Source: CAZLBC01 sp964557575
GTDB taxonomy: Bacteria; Planctomycetota; Phycisphaerae; SM23-33
Length of the DNA stretch: 64,000 nucleotides
Direction of reading: 5' to 3'
NCBI GenBank assembly: GCA_964557575.1
Contig: CAZLBC010000015.1
Location: 9,089 to 73,088 of the forward strand
Shown: in pieces, positions 35,769 through 43,561 of the stretch
Position numbering within the stretch: position 1 is the first letter of the stretch
Layout of the letters: each line of letters opens with the position of its first letter
The notes under the pieces: generated by a model
Databases searched by the model: none
What the model was told of the DNA's origin: nothing
The model's input: the letters and a program-made list of their open reading frames with translations, nothing else
Program-made: the position numbers and the translations under genes

Positions 35769-36241
35769 TGCGCGGTGTTTTTGTTCTGGTATCGGCGGTA
35801 TTCGTCTTCGCCGGCTGCGACCAGCCGATGAAGGTGTCTGCTATCGACCACATGGATATCCAGACCCCCCCCGTCTGCCGCAGCTTCGACGCCGACACGA
35901 CCCCCGACGGCCTGCAGGCCAGGGTCTTCTTCTACGGCCGGTCCCTGGACAAAAAGGTCGTGACGGTATCTCCCGAGGGCACGTTGACGATTATGCTCTT
36001 CGACGGGAACCGCAAGCACGCCGACCTCAACGCGCTTCAACCGTTGAAGGTGTGGGAATTCGACGACATGCGGCTCGAAAACCACCGGTCCCGCTGGATG
36101 GGGCTCTGGTGTTACCTGTTCAACCTGCACTGGGGAGACGCCCGTCCACGGGAGGGCATGGTCACGGTGCGCATCAACTTCACGGAAAAAACGGGGCGAA
36201 CGATCTTCTCGGAGCCGCAGACCATCCTCTCGGGCCTGTGA
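35768..36241 (+). CDS. Small lipoprotein, candidate pilotin of the giant secretin
   Basis: A 157-aa lipoprotein. Its ATG overlaps the secretin stop (TGATG), so it is translationally coupled. The lipobox is VFVFAGC with Asp at +2 (CDQP), which in enterobacteria favours the inner membrane but is not a reliable rule here. The body (ARVFFYGRSLDKKVVTVSPEGTLTIMLFD...VTVRINFTEKTGRTIFSEPQTI) looks like a beta-sandwich and is not recognisably GspS or PilF. Position directly after a secretin gene, together with the amphipathic tail on that secretin, suggests a targeting or stabilising partner. A different lipoprotein holds the same place after the second secretin (45264-45719). Function is inferred from position only. 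Confidence 0.7.
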   Translation: MRGVFVLVSAVFVFAGCDQPMKVSAIDHMDIQTPPVCRSFDADTTPDGLQARVFFYGRSLDKKVVTVSPEGTLTIMLFDGNRKHADLNALQPLKVWEFDDMRLENHRSRWMGLWCYLFNLHWGDARPREGMVTVRINFTEKTGRTIFSEPQTILSGL

Positions 36242-36252
36242 CCGGTGTTCCC

Positions 36253-36269
36253 CCGCCGCATGGCGGCGG
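36253..36269. terminator. Hairpin between convergent genes
   Basis: CCGCCGC and GCGGCGG form a 7-bp stem with a 3-nt loop in the 38-bp gap between the lipoprotein gene and the convergent PQQ-type gene. There is no T tract, so a bidirectional terminator is only a possibility. Confidence 0.3.
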
Positions 36270-36279
36270 CGTCCGGCGG

Positions 36280-37632
36280 TTACTCCCCGATCGCGTAGAG
36301 CCGCTTCTTCGTCCTCAGATAGAGACGTCCCCGGCAGACGACCGGATCGGCAACCACGCCGGACGGGAGGGCATTTTTCGCGAGCAGGCGCCCCTTCCGC
36401 CCCGCCGCAAGCACGTAGCCGCCCCCCTCCCGGTCGAACTGGTAGAGCCGCCCTGCGGCCAGGACCGGGGATGAATAGCAGTCAGCAGCGAGATCCTCCT
36501 CCCACAGGACCGCACCCGATACGGCCGCGTAGCACCGGAACAGACCGCTGTCGTTTACGGCGTACAGCAGGCCCTCGTGGCAGAGCGGGGACGGCACGTA
36601 ACCGGCCTTGTCGTCGCTCTTCCACGCGATCCGCGCCCGCCGGCCCGAGACCCTGATCCCCTGCAGGACCCGCTCGGGGTACCCCCCCGTCGCGAACACC
36701 ATCTCGTCGTTGAAGGCGATCGTGGCGGCGCAGTACTTCGCCGGTCCCGGACAGCTCCAGATCTCCGCGCCCGTATTCGGGTCGTAACACCAGGTCCGCC
36801 GGGGTCCGACCGTAAAGAGCCCCCACCGCCCGGCGACCTTCGCGACCAGCGGCGAGACGTAACACTCCTGGTCGATCGACCGCTTGGTCCGCCAGGCCAC
36901 GTCCCCGCTGCCGCGGTCCAGGGCCGTGATGTAGTTGCCGCCGCCGTCGGTGACGACGATCACCGTCGACCGGTAGAGGGCGGGTGACGCCGAATAGCCC
37001 CGGGTCGATCGAAAGGGGGCGACCTTCCGGTTCCAGGCGATGGTGCCGTCGAATTCGAGGGCGGCCAATCGAACGTCCTTCAGCGCCTGGTAGGAAAAAA
37101 AGATCCGTTCTCCGTCCGACGCCGGCGTCGCCGAGGCATGGGAATTATGCTCGTGGATCTCCGCGAGCGTGCCGCGGTAGACCTCCGTCTTCCACAACCG
37201 CTTCCCGGAATCCCGCGCGAAGCAGGCCACCCATATCGACCCGGTGTCCTCGTCGGCGGCCGGGATGAACAGGCGATCCCCCACGATGCACGGCGTCGCG
37301 TTGCCCCTGCCCGCCGGCGTCGCCTTCCAGACGATATTCTGTTCCGGTCCCCACTTCAGCGGCGGGACCGTATCGGTGACCGCGACATTGTTGCGCGCCG
37401 GCCCCCGCCAGCAGGGCCAGTCTTTGCGGTTGAAAACGAGCGGCGGAAGTTCGTCGGGTTTTGCCCCGACACCGCTTCCGCCGCCGTCCGTACCTGCGCT
37501 ACCCTCCTGTGCCTCGGTTCGCCGCTCGACGGTTTCCCGGAAACCCTCCCATCCCTCCGGCTTGTCGTCGTCGCCGCAGGAAACGAAACACAGCGACGAT
37601 ACCAGGCACATTCCCGACAGTGTTCTTCGCAT
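36280..37632 (-). CDS. PQQ-like beta-propeller lipoprotein
   Basis: A 450-aa exported protein with a lipobox (CLVSSLCFVSC) and AAAAGGAG ribosome site. After a short disordered stretch the body opens WPCWRGPARNNVAVTDTVPPLKWGPEQNIVWKA, the usual start of outer-membrane-associated PQQ-like/quinoprotein propellers in PVC bacteria. Repeated blade motifs follow (DTGSIWVACFARDSGKRLWKTE, TALDRGSGDVAWRT, GAEIWSCPGPAKYCAATIAFNDEMVFATGG, CYAAVSGAVLWEEDL). There is no sign of the methanol-dehydrogenase PQQ or metal site, so a scaffold or binding role, as in BamB, is more likely than catalysis. It is convergent with the secretin operon and has its own promoter. Confidence 0.82.
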   Translation of the reverse strand: MRRTLSGMCLVSSLCFVSCGDDDKPEGWEGFRETVERRTEAQEGSAGTDGGGSGVGAKPDELPPLVFNRKDWPCWRGPARNNVAVTDTVPPLKWGPEQNIVWKATPAGRGNATPCIVGDRLFIPAADEDTGSIWVACFARDSGKRLWKTEVYRGTLAEIHEHNSHASATPASDGERIFFSYQALKDVRLAALEFDGTIAWNRKVAPFRSTRGYSASPALYRSTVIVVTDGGGNYITALDRGSGDVAWRTKRSIDQECYVSPLVAKVAGRWGLFTVGPRRTWCYDPNTGAEIWSCPGPAKYCAATIAFNDEMVFATGGYPERVLQGIRVSGRRARIAWKSDDKAGYVPSPLCHEGLLYAVNDSGLFRCYAAVSGAVLWEEDLAADCYSSPVLAAGRLYQFDREGGGYVLAAGRKGRLLAKNALPSGVVADPVVCRGRLYLRTKKRLYAIGE

Positions 37633-37652
37633 GACCGGCTCCTTTTCGCGCT

Positions 37653-37681
37653 ATTTGAGCGGAACCGGCCCTTCTTGTCAA
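37653..37681 (-). promoter_or_regulatory. Promoter of the PQQ-like lipoprotein gene
   Basis: On the minus strand a perfect TTGACA (37681-37676) and TCAAAT (37658-37653) are 17 bp apart, about 20 bp before the ATG at 37632; the ribosome site lies in between. The leader would be short (about 14 nt), which lowers confidence a little. Confidence 0.45.
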
Positions 37682-37717
37682 TCATCGACCACCGCGGGAA
37701 GGGCACCGCTCCTCAGA

Positions 37718-38188
37718 TCACCTCAAGAGCGATGAAAAGACACCGGAGATACTGATGCCGATCCCGCTGCGCCGGCGTGGATAGCAGTGGGAACGGTGCC
37801 GGTGGTGATAGCCGTGGTGCCGGCGACAGCGATGCCGGGGGGAAGAGTACCGCGACGGATAATCATAGTGATAACCGCGACGATACGAGTAGGGGCGATA
37901 CCGGTACCGGCTGGAGGACGGGCGGTATCTCGAAGAGTACCCGTCATAGGACGTGATATGGGTCACGTACGGTTTGCGCCCATAGTAGCCGGATACGGCG
38001 TACCTGCTGCGGGGGCTGTACACGGTAATGCCGGTCCCGCGGGGCCGGTGGTAATAACCGCGGGAACGATGCCTGCGGGAACCGAAAGAGCGGTACCGGC
38101 GACCGTCGGCATCGGCCTCCCGGGCCGACAGGAGGATGGCCGCCGCGGCCGCGAGTACCATGACTGACGCGATTCTTCGACTGTGCAT
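37718..38188 (-). CDS. Secreted Tyr/Arg/Ser/His-rich protein
   Basis: A 156-aa protein with a GAAAGGA ribosome site and a signal peptide (VMVLAAAAAILLSAREADA). The mature part is low in complexity and almost entirely Tyr, Arg, Ser, Gly, His and Pro (GYYHRPRGTG, SSRYRYRPYSYRRGYHYDY, RCRRHHGYHHRHRSHC), then closes with a short hydrophobic segment (SGIGISISGVFSSLL). The positive charge and tyrosines suggest binding to nucleic acid, anionic polysaccharide or the envelope surface; two or three cysteines could form disulphides. I recognise no family. A perfect 14-bp palindrome lies about 45 bp upstream. Confidence 0.65.
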   Translation of the reverse strand: MHSRRIASVMVLAAAAAILLSAREADADGRRYRSFGSRRHRSRGYYHRPRGTGITVYSPRSRYAVSGYYGRKPYVTHITSYDGYSSRYRPSSSRYRYRPYSYRRGYHYDYPSRYSSPRHRCRRHHGYHHRHRSHCYPRRRSGIGISISGVFSSLLR

Positions 38189-38231
38189 TGCTACATCCTT
38201 TCATGACTGTTGTACAAACATTGACACCTGC

Positions 38232-38245
38232 CGAACGATCGTTCG
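38232..38245. promoter_or_regulatory. 14-bp perfect palindrome, candidate operator
   Basis: CGAACGATCGTTCG is a complete palindrome located 43 bp upstream of the Tyr/Arg-rich gene. It overlaps where the -35 of a minus-strand promoter with -10 TACAAC (about 38209) would fall. The form is like operators of TetR-type dimeric repressors. No such repressor is encoded in the window. Confidence 0.5.
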
Positions 38246-38336
38246 CCCCCTATGTGCCTCACCTGCCATGAAAGGTTACACCCCGCGCCCGGAAATAATC
38301 ACAAAAGGCAGAGCCCCCCGGCTGATATGCCTCCCC

Positions 38337-41300
38337 CTATTCTTGTGCCGCCGTCACCCGGTACGCGAAAACGCCCGCGGCCGTCTCGAAGGTCAGGAGT
38401 CCGTCTTTCACGGTATGCGGCACGGTCCCGGTCGCCGTCCCCTCTGCGTCCATGGCCGCCACCCGCGCGACATCCTCGATTCGGCCGCCCGGCAGGCGGT
38501 CGAGGCGGAGGGCGACGGTGAAGGCATCGAGCCCCGGCAGCGGGGTGACCACCACGGTACCGCCCTTCCGTTCACAGCGGAACGCGCCGCTCGTGATCGC
38601 CGCGCCGAAATCGACGGGTTTACCCGCGACGTTCCAGCGGGGCTCTTCGTCGTCGCCGGTTTTCAGGGCGACGGCCCTGATATCCGCAATCGTCCCCCCG
38701 GTCCCTTCAACGACCAGCGTCCCGAGGCGGCAGCGCCCGCTCCGGTCGGCCGGTCCCGGCAGCGCCTGCCGCTTCCCGCCGTCGGGGTCGTAGAGACCGG
38801 CGGTTATCGTGTACTCGCCGGGACCGTGTTGCGCGGGGATCGTGATGACGCGGCCGGTACCGGTGGTGACCCTGCCCTGCCACGCCCCCGTCGGCAGCCG
38901 GGGGGTGTGGTCGCCCTGGAAGGCTATCCGGTCCCGGCCTTCAATACGGTCACTGTCGAAATGCAGGAATATCCGCAGGTCCTTCGGGGCCGGGCGGGCG
39001 GCCTCCCACTCGATCTCCAGGCGGAATTTCCGATCCCCCAGGTACCGCACCCCCTTCAGGCGCGGGCGGATCGGCAGCGAGGTATCCTGGCCGAACCCCC
39101 GCCCGTTGACGTACAAACCGCCGGGCCGGGATGACCGCTCGACGATGACGCCGTCGATCCGCTCGATACTCGACGCGATCTTCCCGCTGCGGGCCGCGTA
39201 GCCGTACCGCGGCAGGACGACACCGCCGGTCTTCCAGTCCGTTGTTCCCCGGTTGACGCGGACCACGGCGCCCGATTCCCACCGGACGACCTGTCGGTGG
39301 ATGTCGCCGCCGTCGCAGGTGACGGCGGCGATCCGGTCGGTGGCGATGCTGCGAATAAACGGCTGCGACAGCCAGTACTTCCTGACCGCCCCCCGCCCCA
39401 TACCCCGCCGGTCGATCATCGCCGGGTGCCCCGCGAGCATCTCGGCCGAGATGTAGTCGTCGCTCTCGATGCCGTGGGCACGCCGGCTCCGCCCCCCCTG
39501 GTACCGCCCGGAGTAGCCGACGCCGTGGAGGCTGAACCGGTCGTGGAGCACGGCGTCGAACCAGGGCGTCCGCTCCCAGTCCTCGCACGGGAGCGTGATG
39601 CAGAAACGCCGGCCGCGGGGAACCAGGCGGAGGTGCTGGCAGTCGGCGCCGTCGAGGTGGCCGACAAGGTGGTCGTGTCCCGCCTCGGAGATCATCGGCG
39701 CGTTGCCGCCGAGGTAGTCCCGGATCCAGTCGAACGCCCCGCCCCAGTGCTTCCGGGTCTCCAGCATGGAATGGAACCGGCCCGCGCGGTCGTAGAAGTC
39801 GATGCAGGGAATCGCCGAAAAGACGTCGATGAAATAGGCGGTCGGCCCGAGGTTCGGCTTGATGAGCCGGAGGTTCCGCTTGTAGAACGGCGCGATGCGG
39901 TCCGGCCGCCAGCGGAAACTGCGGGCCTGCCGGCCCTTGTTCAGCCACGCCTTCACCGGCCGGCCGTCGGCGGCGAAGCATATCCGGTCGTAGGTGTAGC
40001 CCTTCGCGTCCGGGTAGAAATCGATGTAGTTGTCGTGGAGGGCCCAGGGAATGTCGTTCTTCCCGCAGACGGCCGCGATCCGCCGCACGTCGGCGACGGT
40101 GCCCAGGTCCGGGTTCGGGGGGTAGATGTCCGGCAGCCGGTAGTCGTAACCCCACCGCTGCCAGGCGTGGACGACCAGCAGCGCGTCCGTCAGTCCGTAG
40201 GCGGCCATCGCGGCCATGTCGTCGGCGATGTCCGCGTAGCGCCCGCCCCAGATGTCGAAGACGAAACGGCCGGCCTTGCGGCCGAACCCGGCGGACGAGC
40301 GGCGGCCGTACAGCCCCCGGTATTTCACCGCGCAGTCGATGGCCCCCGCCGGGGAGGGAACGAACGTGAACACGGTATTCATCGCGGTGTGCAGTGAATA
40401 GATACTGGCGGCGGGATCGACCCGCAGCTTCTTCGGCGGGTTGTCGGTCGCCGCCAGCACCGACAGCCCCCCGTCGAAATCGAATCCGACGTGGCTGGTC
40501 GAGAGGCGGTGCCCCCCCGCCCGCAGGCTGAAGGCCTCCGGGCGATCCACGCAGTAGCCGTGGCCGAAGTAAACGCGGCGGGCCCGCCGGTCGGCCGGGC
40601 CGGTCGTGATATCGGTGATCCGGGCGTCGCACGAGACCTGTATTCTCAGGCCGGGCCCCGCCGCGCGGACGGCCGCGAGAAGTTCGCGGCGTTCGCCGCC
40701 GAGCTGGAATCCGTGGCTGACGACCGCCCCGGACGCATCCTTCCGCATCCGGCAGTTGCGCATCGCGGCCAGGGACGGGATACCGGCCAGGCGGCTGTCC
40801 TCCACGGAGACGTCCATGCCGCCGAAGACAACCGTCCCTTCGCCCCCCGCGAAGGCGATCGCCCCGTCGAGGATACCGTAATTGCCGCAGACCACCGCCG
40901 CCCGGCACGGCCCGTCGAGATCGAACCGCGCCTCCCCGTCGCCCGGGGACACCCGCCCGGCGAGGAGCGCCGCCGCGCGGGCGGCCGTCTTCGCCGGGTC
41001 GGCCCGGTCCGGTCCCGCGCCCGCGGCAACCACCGGCGCGCCCCAGAACGAGCTGTCGCAGGTCGTGCTGCGGCGGGGCCCGGGATGGCTCTCGATGCGG
41101 AGCAGGATCTCCCCGCCGGCGAACCGGGAGAGGTCCACGCGCGATTCGACCCATTGCTTCGCGTCCGTGTGTTTCTCGAAGAGCTTCTCTTCGCCGACCC
41201 ACACGCGAAAGGTCACCCCGTCGCTCGCCGGTTCGTTCTCACGGCTGTCGCGTATCGCGTTGGCGAAGGTCAGTTCAGCCGGCGCATCCTTCGGCAGGCG

Positions 41301-41999
41301 AAGGCGGTACGCGGCGAATATCGTCCCGCCCCCGCCCTTCCACGGCGGATGCATCTGCAGCGACCGGCGGAGGTCGCCGCGACTGGTGCTGCCGACACGG
41401 AACGACGCCCGAGAATCCGGGGCCGATCCCCGCCAGCCGACCGGCAGGTAGACGGTGTTCCCCTCGTATCGCCGCCACGCGACCCGGGCGTCCAGGGAGG
41501 CGAGCCCCACCGATCCGCCGCGGGGAACGGCCACCGCCGGCAGTGTTTCCGGCCGCGGCGAGGAGCCGGCGGCATCCGCGAACCGGGTTTCGACGATGCG
41601 GACGGCGTGGGCGGTGCGGTCCCGCCCGTTGATCGCAAAATCGGCGTAGACGTGGACCGGATAGAGCGCCGCGTGGGCCCCCGTTCCGACGGCGACGCCG
41701 AAGCGCGCGGCGGCGCTGGTGCCGGGAGATACGGTAACCGTCTTTTCGGCCGCGCCGGCGACGCGCCACTCGTCGACGAGATCGTCGACCCGGACCCGGG
41801 CCGCAATCGGCGCGTCGCCGGTGTTTCGGAGCGCCACGCGGACGGCGACCGGCTCGTCGAACCGGGTGACGGGGCCGATCGCGGCGATACTGACCTCGAG
41901 GGGCCCGGCCGTGACGGTGTGGCCGTCGTAGGCGGGGGCGGCGGAAAGGGTGAATACAAGCAGCACGGCAACCGGGAGCGCGATGTTTTTCGATGACAT
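38337..41999 (-). CDS. Large secreted glycoside-hydrolase-like protein (DUF5696-like)
   Basis: A 1,220-aa exported protein. I choose the ATG at 41999 because it gives a clean signal peptide (IALPVAVLLVFTLSAAPAY); the frame is open to 42065. Residues about 25-130 form a beta-sandwich (VAVRVALRNTGDAPIAARVRV), about 190-330 a jelly-roll-like domain, then a TIM-barrel-like region (about 560-860): GLTDALLVVHAWQRWGYDYRLPDIYPPNPDLG, IPWALHDNYIDFYPDAKGYTYD, PTAYFIDVFSAIPC, and MISEAGHDHLVGHLDGAD. That arrangement matches DUF5696-type proteins, distant relatives of GH-D/alpha-galactosidase-like barrels. The Asp in FIDVF and Glu in SEAG are candidate catalytic acids. C-terminal beta domains end the chain. 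It lies 9 bp-scale close (about 75 bp) after the oxidoreductase and probably forms an operon with it. Substrate unknown. Confidence 0.7.
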   Translation of the reverse strand: MSSKNIALPVAVLLVFTLSAAPAYDGHTVTAGPLEVSIAAIGPVTRFDEPVAVRVALRNTGDAPIAARVRVDDLVDEWRVAGAAEKTVTVSPGTSAAARFGVAVGTGAHAALYPVHVYADFAINGRDRTAHAVRIVETRFADAAGSSPRPETLPAVAVPRGGSVGLASLDARVAWRRYEGNTVYLPVGWRGSAPDSRASFRVGSTSRGDLRRSLQMHPPWKGGGGTIFAAYRLRLPKDAPAELTFANAIRDSRENEPASDGVTFRVWVGEEKLFEKHTDAKQWVESRVDLSRFAGGEILLRIESHPGPRRSTTCDSSFWGAPVVAAGAGPDRADPAKTAARAAALLAGRVSPGDGEARFDLDGPCRAAVVCGNYGILDGAIAFAGGEGTVVFGGMDVSVEDSRLAGIPSLAAMRNCRMRKDASGAVVSHGFQLGGERRELLAAVRAAGPGLRIQVSCDARITDITTGPADRRARRVYFGHGYCVDRPEAFSLRAGGHRLSTSHVGFDFDGGLSVLAATDNPPKKLRVDPAASIYSLHTAMNTVFTFVPSPAGAIDCAVKYRGLYGRRSSAGFGRKAGRFVFDIWGGRYADIADDMAAMAAYGLTDALLVVHAWQRWGYDYRLPDIYPPNPDLGTVADVRRIAAVCGKNDIPWALHDNYIDFYPDAKGYTYDRICFAADGRPVKAWLNKGRQARSFRWRPDRIAPFYKRNLRLIKPNLGPTAYFIDVFSAIPCIDFYDRAGRFHSMLETRKHWGGAFDWIRDYLGGNAPMISEAGHDHLVGHLDGADCQHLRLVPRGRRFCITLPCEDWERTPWFDAVLHDRFSLHGVGYSGRYQGGRSRRAHGIESDDYISAEMLAGHPAMIDRRGMGRGAVRKYWLSQPFIRSIATDRIAAVTCDGGDIHRQVVRWESGAVVRVNRGTTDWKTGGVVLPRYGYAARSGKIASSIERIDGVIVERSSRPGGLYVNGRGFGQDTSLPIRPRLKGVRYLGDRKFRLEIEWEAARPAPKDLRIFLHFDSDRIEGRDRIAFQGDHTPRLPTGAWQGRVTTGTGRVITIPAQHGPGEYTITAGLYDPDGGKRQALPGPADRSGRCRLGTLVVEGTGGTIADIRAVALKTGDDEEPRWNVAGKPVDFGAAITSGAFRCERKGGTVVVTPLPGLDAFTVALRLDRLPGGRIEDVARVAAMDAEGTATGTVPHTVKDGLLTFETAAGVFAYRVTAAQE

Positions 42000-42074
42000 A
42001 GTGGCGGCATTATACCGCGGTAAAACGCCCGCCGCGAGTCTTTCCCGCATCCCCTTCGCCGCCACCGGCCGCTG

Positions 42075-43418
42075 TCACATCGTCCAGGGTTTCCGCAGGG
42101 GGCGGTCGAGCATCCCGGCCGCCTCGCTGTCCCCGATGATCTGCTCTTTTTCCGGGTCCCAGCGGATCTCCCGGCCGGTGTGTACCGCGATATCGGACAG
42201 GTGGCTGATCGTATCGCCGCGGATGGCCGACTCGAACGGGTTGACCGTGGGCTTCCGGCTCCTTATCGAATCGATGAAGTTCCGGCCGTGGTGCGTGCTG
42301 CGGCATACCGACGCCTTCTCCTTCTCGCCGACCTCTTTCCACAACTGCGCGTAGTTGACCATCTTCCCGCCCTTGCTGACGTAGCAGGCCCCGCGGGAGA
42401 TGCTGATCCAGCCGTCCTCGCCGAAGAAGGTGGTCCCGTTGCTTCGCCACCGCGGGTTGTATGTCGTCACCACCGCCTTCGCGATATCCTCGCTCATAAA
42501 CCGCACCGGCACGCCGTTGGGATACTCGAGCTGCACGTCCCACCGGCAGAGGGTATCGGAGAGCGTGTTCTCCGGGGGGAACGTCCCCGTGCCCTTGTAC
42601 CGGACGGGGCTCGTGCCGTCGGCGTCCATCCCCCACTGCATGATGTCCAGCGGGTGGGCCCCCCAGCCCGCGATGAAGCCGAGGGCGTAATCGTAGATAT
42701 GCCACGCCCCGTTGTTGGTGACGCGATCAGGGGTATACGGTTTCAGGGGGGCGGGGCCGAGCCAGCGGTCGTAGTCGAACCCGTCCGGCACCGCCGCCTT
42801 CTTGAACCGGCCGTACCCGTTGTCCCCCAGGGACGGCGACCAGATGTCGATGCGCTTGATCTTACCCACGTATCCGCCGCGGACAAGGACCACGCCCCGG
42901 TAACACGCGGTGCTCGACCGCTGCTGGGTACCGTACTGGAAGATGACCTTGTTCTGTTCCACGGCCTCGCGGAGCTTGATCGCCCAGGCCATGGCGACAC
43001 CGAGCGGTTTCTCGACGTACAGGTCCTTCCCGGCGACCGCCGCGTGGCAGGCGATCGGGACGTGCCAGTGGTCGGGTGTGCTCACGACCACCCCGTCGAT
43101 GTCTTTCCGCGCGAGGACCTTCTCGAAGGCGTTGAAGGGCTCGCAGACCTTTTTCCCGTACTTCTTGTTGCACATCGCCGCGAACCGCTCGCGCCGCGCC
43201 GTGAAGGGGTCGACCGCGGCGACTATCCTGACATCCTTCTGCGACAGGAAGGCGCCCCGGCAGTTTCCGCTGCCGCGGCTCCCCGTGCCGATGGCGGCGA
43301 GGGTGACCTTCTCGCTCGGCGCGCCGGCACCGAAAACGCTCGACGGAACCACCGCGGGGACGGCGACGGCGGACGCGGCCTTGACGAATGCACGGCGGGA
43401 CATTTCCGGTTTCGACAT
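42075..43418 (-). CDS. Second Tat-exported Gfo/Idh/MocA-family oxidoreductase
   Basis: A 447-aa paralogue of the protein at 4087-5544. Residues 8-20 are a twin-arginine signal (SRRAFVKAASAVAVPAV). Then: Rossmann AAIGTGSRGSGNCRGAF, STPDHWHVPIACHAAVAGKDLYVEKPLGVAMAWAIKLREAV, GTQQRSSTACYRG, and the C-terminal domain with WGAHPLDIMQWGMDADGTSP. The family dehydrogenates or rearranges sugars with bound NAD(P). GGAG lies eight bases before the ATG. It is followed on the same strand by the large glycosidase-like gene, which suggests both act on the same glycan outside the cytoplasm. Identity to the first paralogue is modest, so the two likely have different substrates. Confidence 0.9.
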   Translation of the reverse strand: MSKPEMSRRAFVKAASAVAVPAVVPSSVFGAGAPSEKVTLAAIGTGSRGSGNCRGAFLSQKDVRIVAAVDPFTARRERFAAMCNKKYGKKVCEPFNAFEKVLARKDIDGVVVSTPDHWHVPIACHAAVAGKDLYVEKPLGVAMAWAIKLREAVEQNKVIFQYGTQQRSSTACYRGVVLVRGGYVGKIKRIDIWSPSLGDNGYGRFKKAAVPDGFDYDRWLGPAPLKPYTPDRVTNNGAWHIYDYALGFIAGWGAHPLDIMQWGMDADGTSPVRYKGTGTFPPENTLSDTLCRWDVQLEYPNGVPVRFMSEDIAKAVVTTYNPRWRSNGTTFFGEDGWISISRGACYVSKGGKMVNYAQLWKEVGEKEKASVCRSTHHGRNFIDSIRSRKPTVNPFESAIRGDTISHLSDIAVHTGREIRWDPEKEQIIGDSEAAGMLDRPLRKPWTM

Positions 43419-43561
43419 GGTTATTCTCCGGCAAAAGTGACAACGGCGAATGGATGCGTGTTCAGGAACCGACTATAACCGACCATGCGCCCCCGCGTCT
43501 TCAATTATTCATTACTGGCGGATTTTGAACATTATGCGGTCATTCGGTTCAATCAGCCGTC

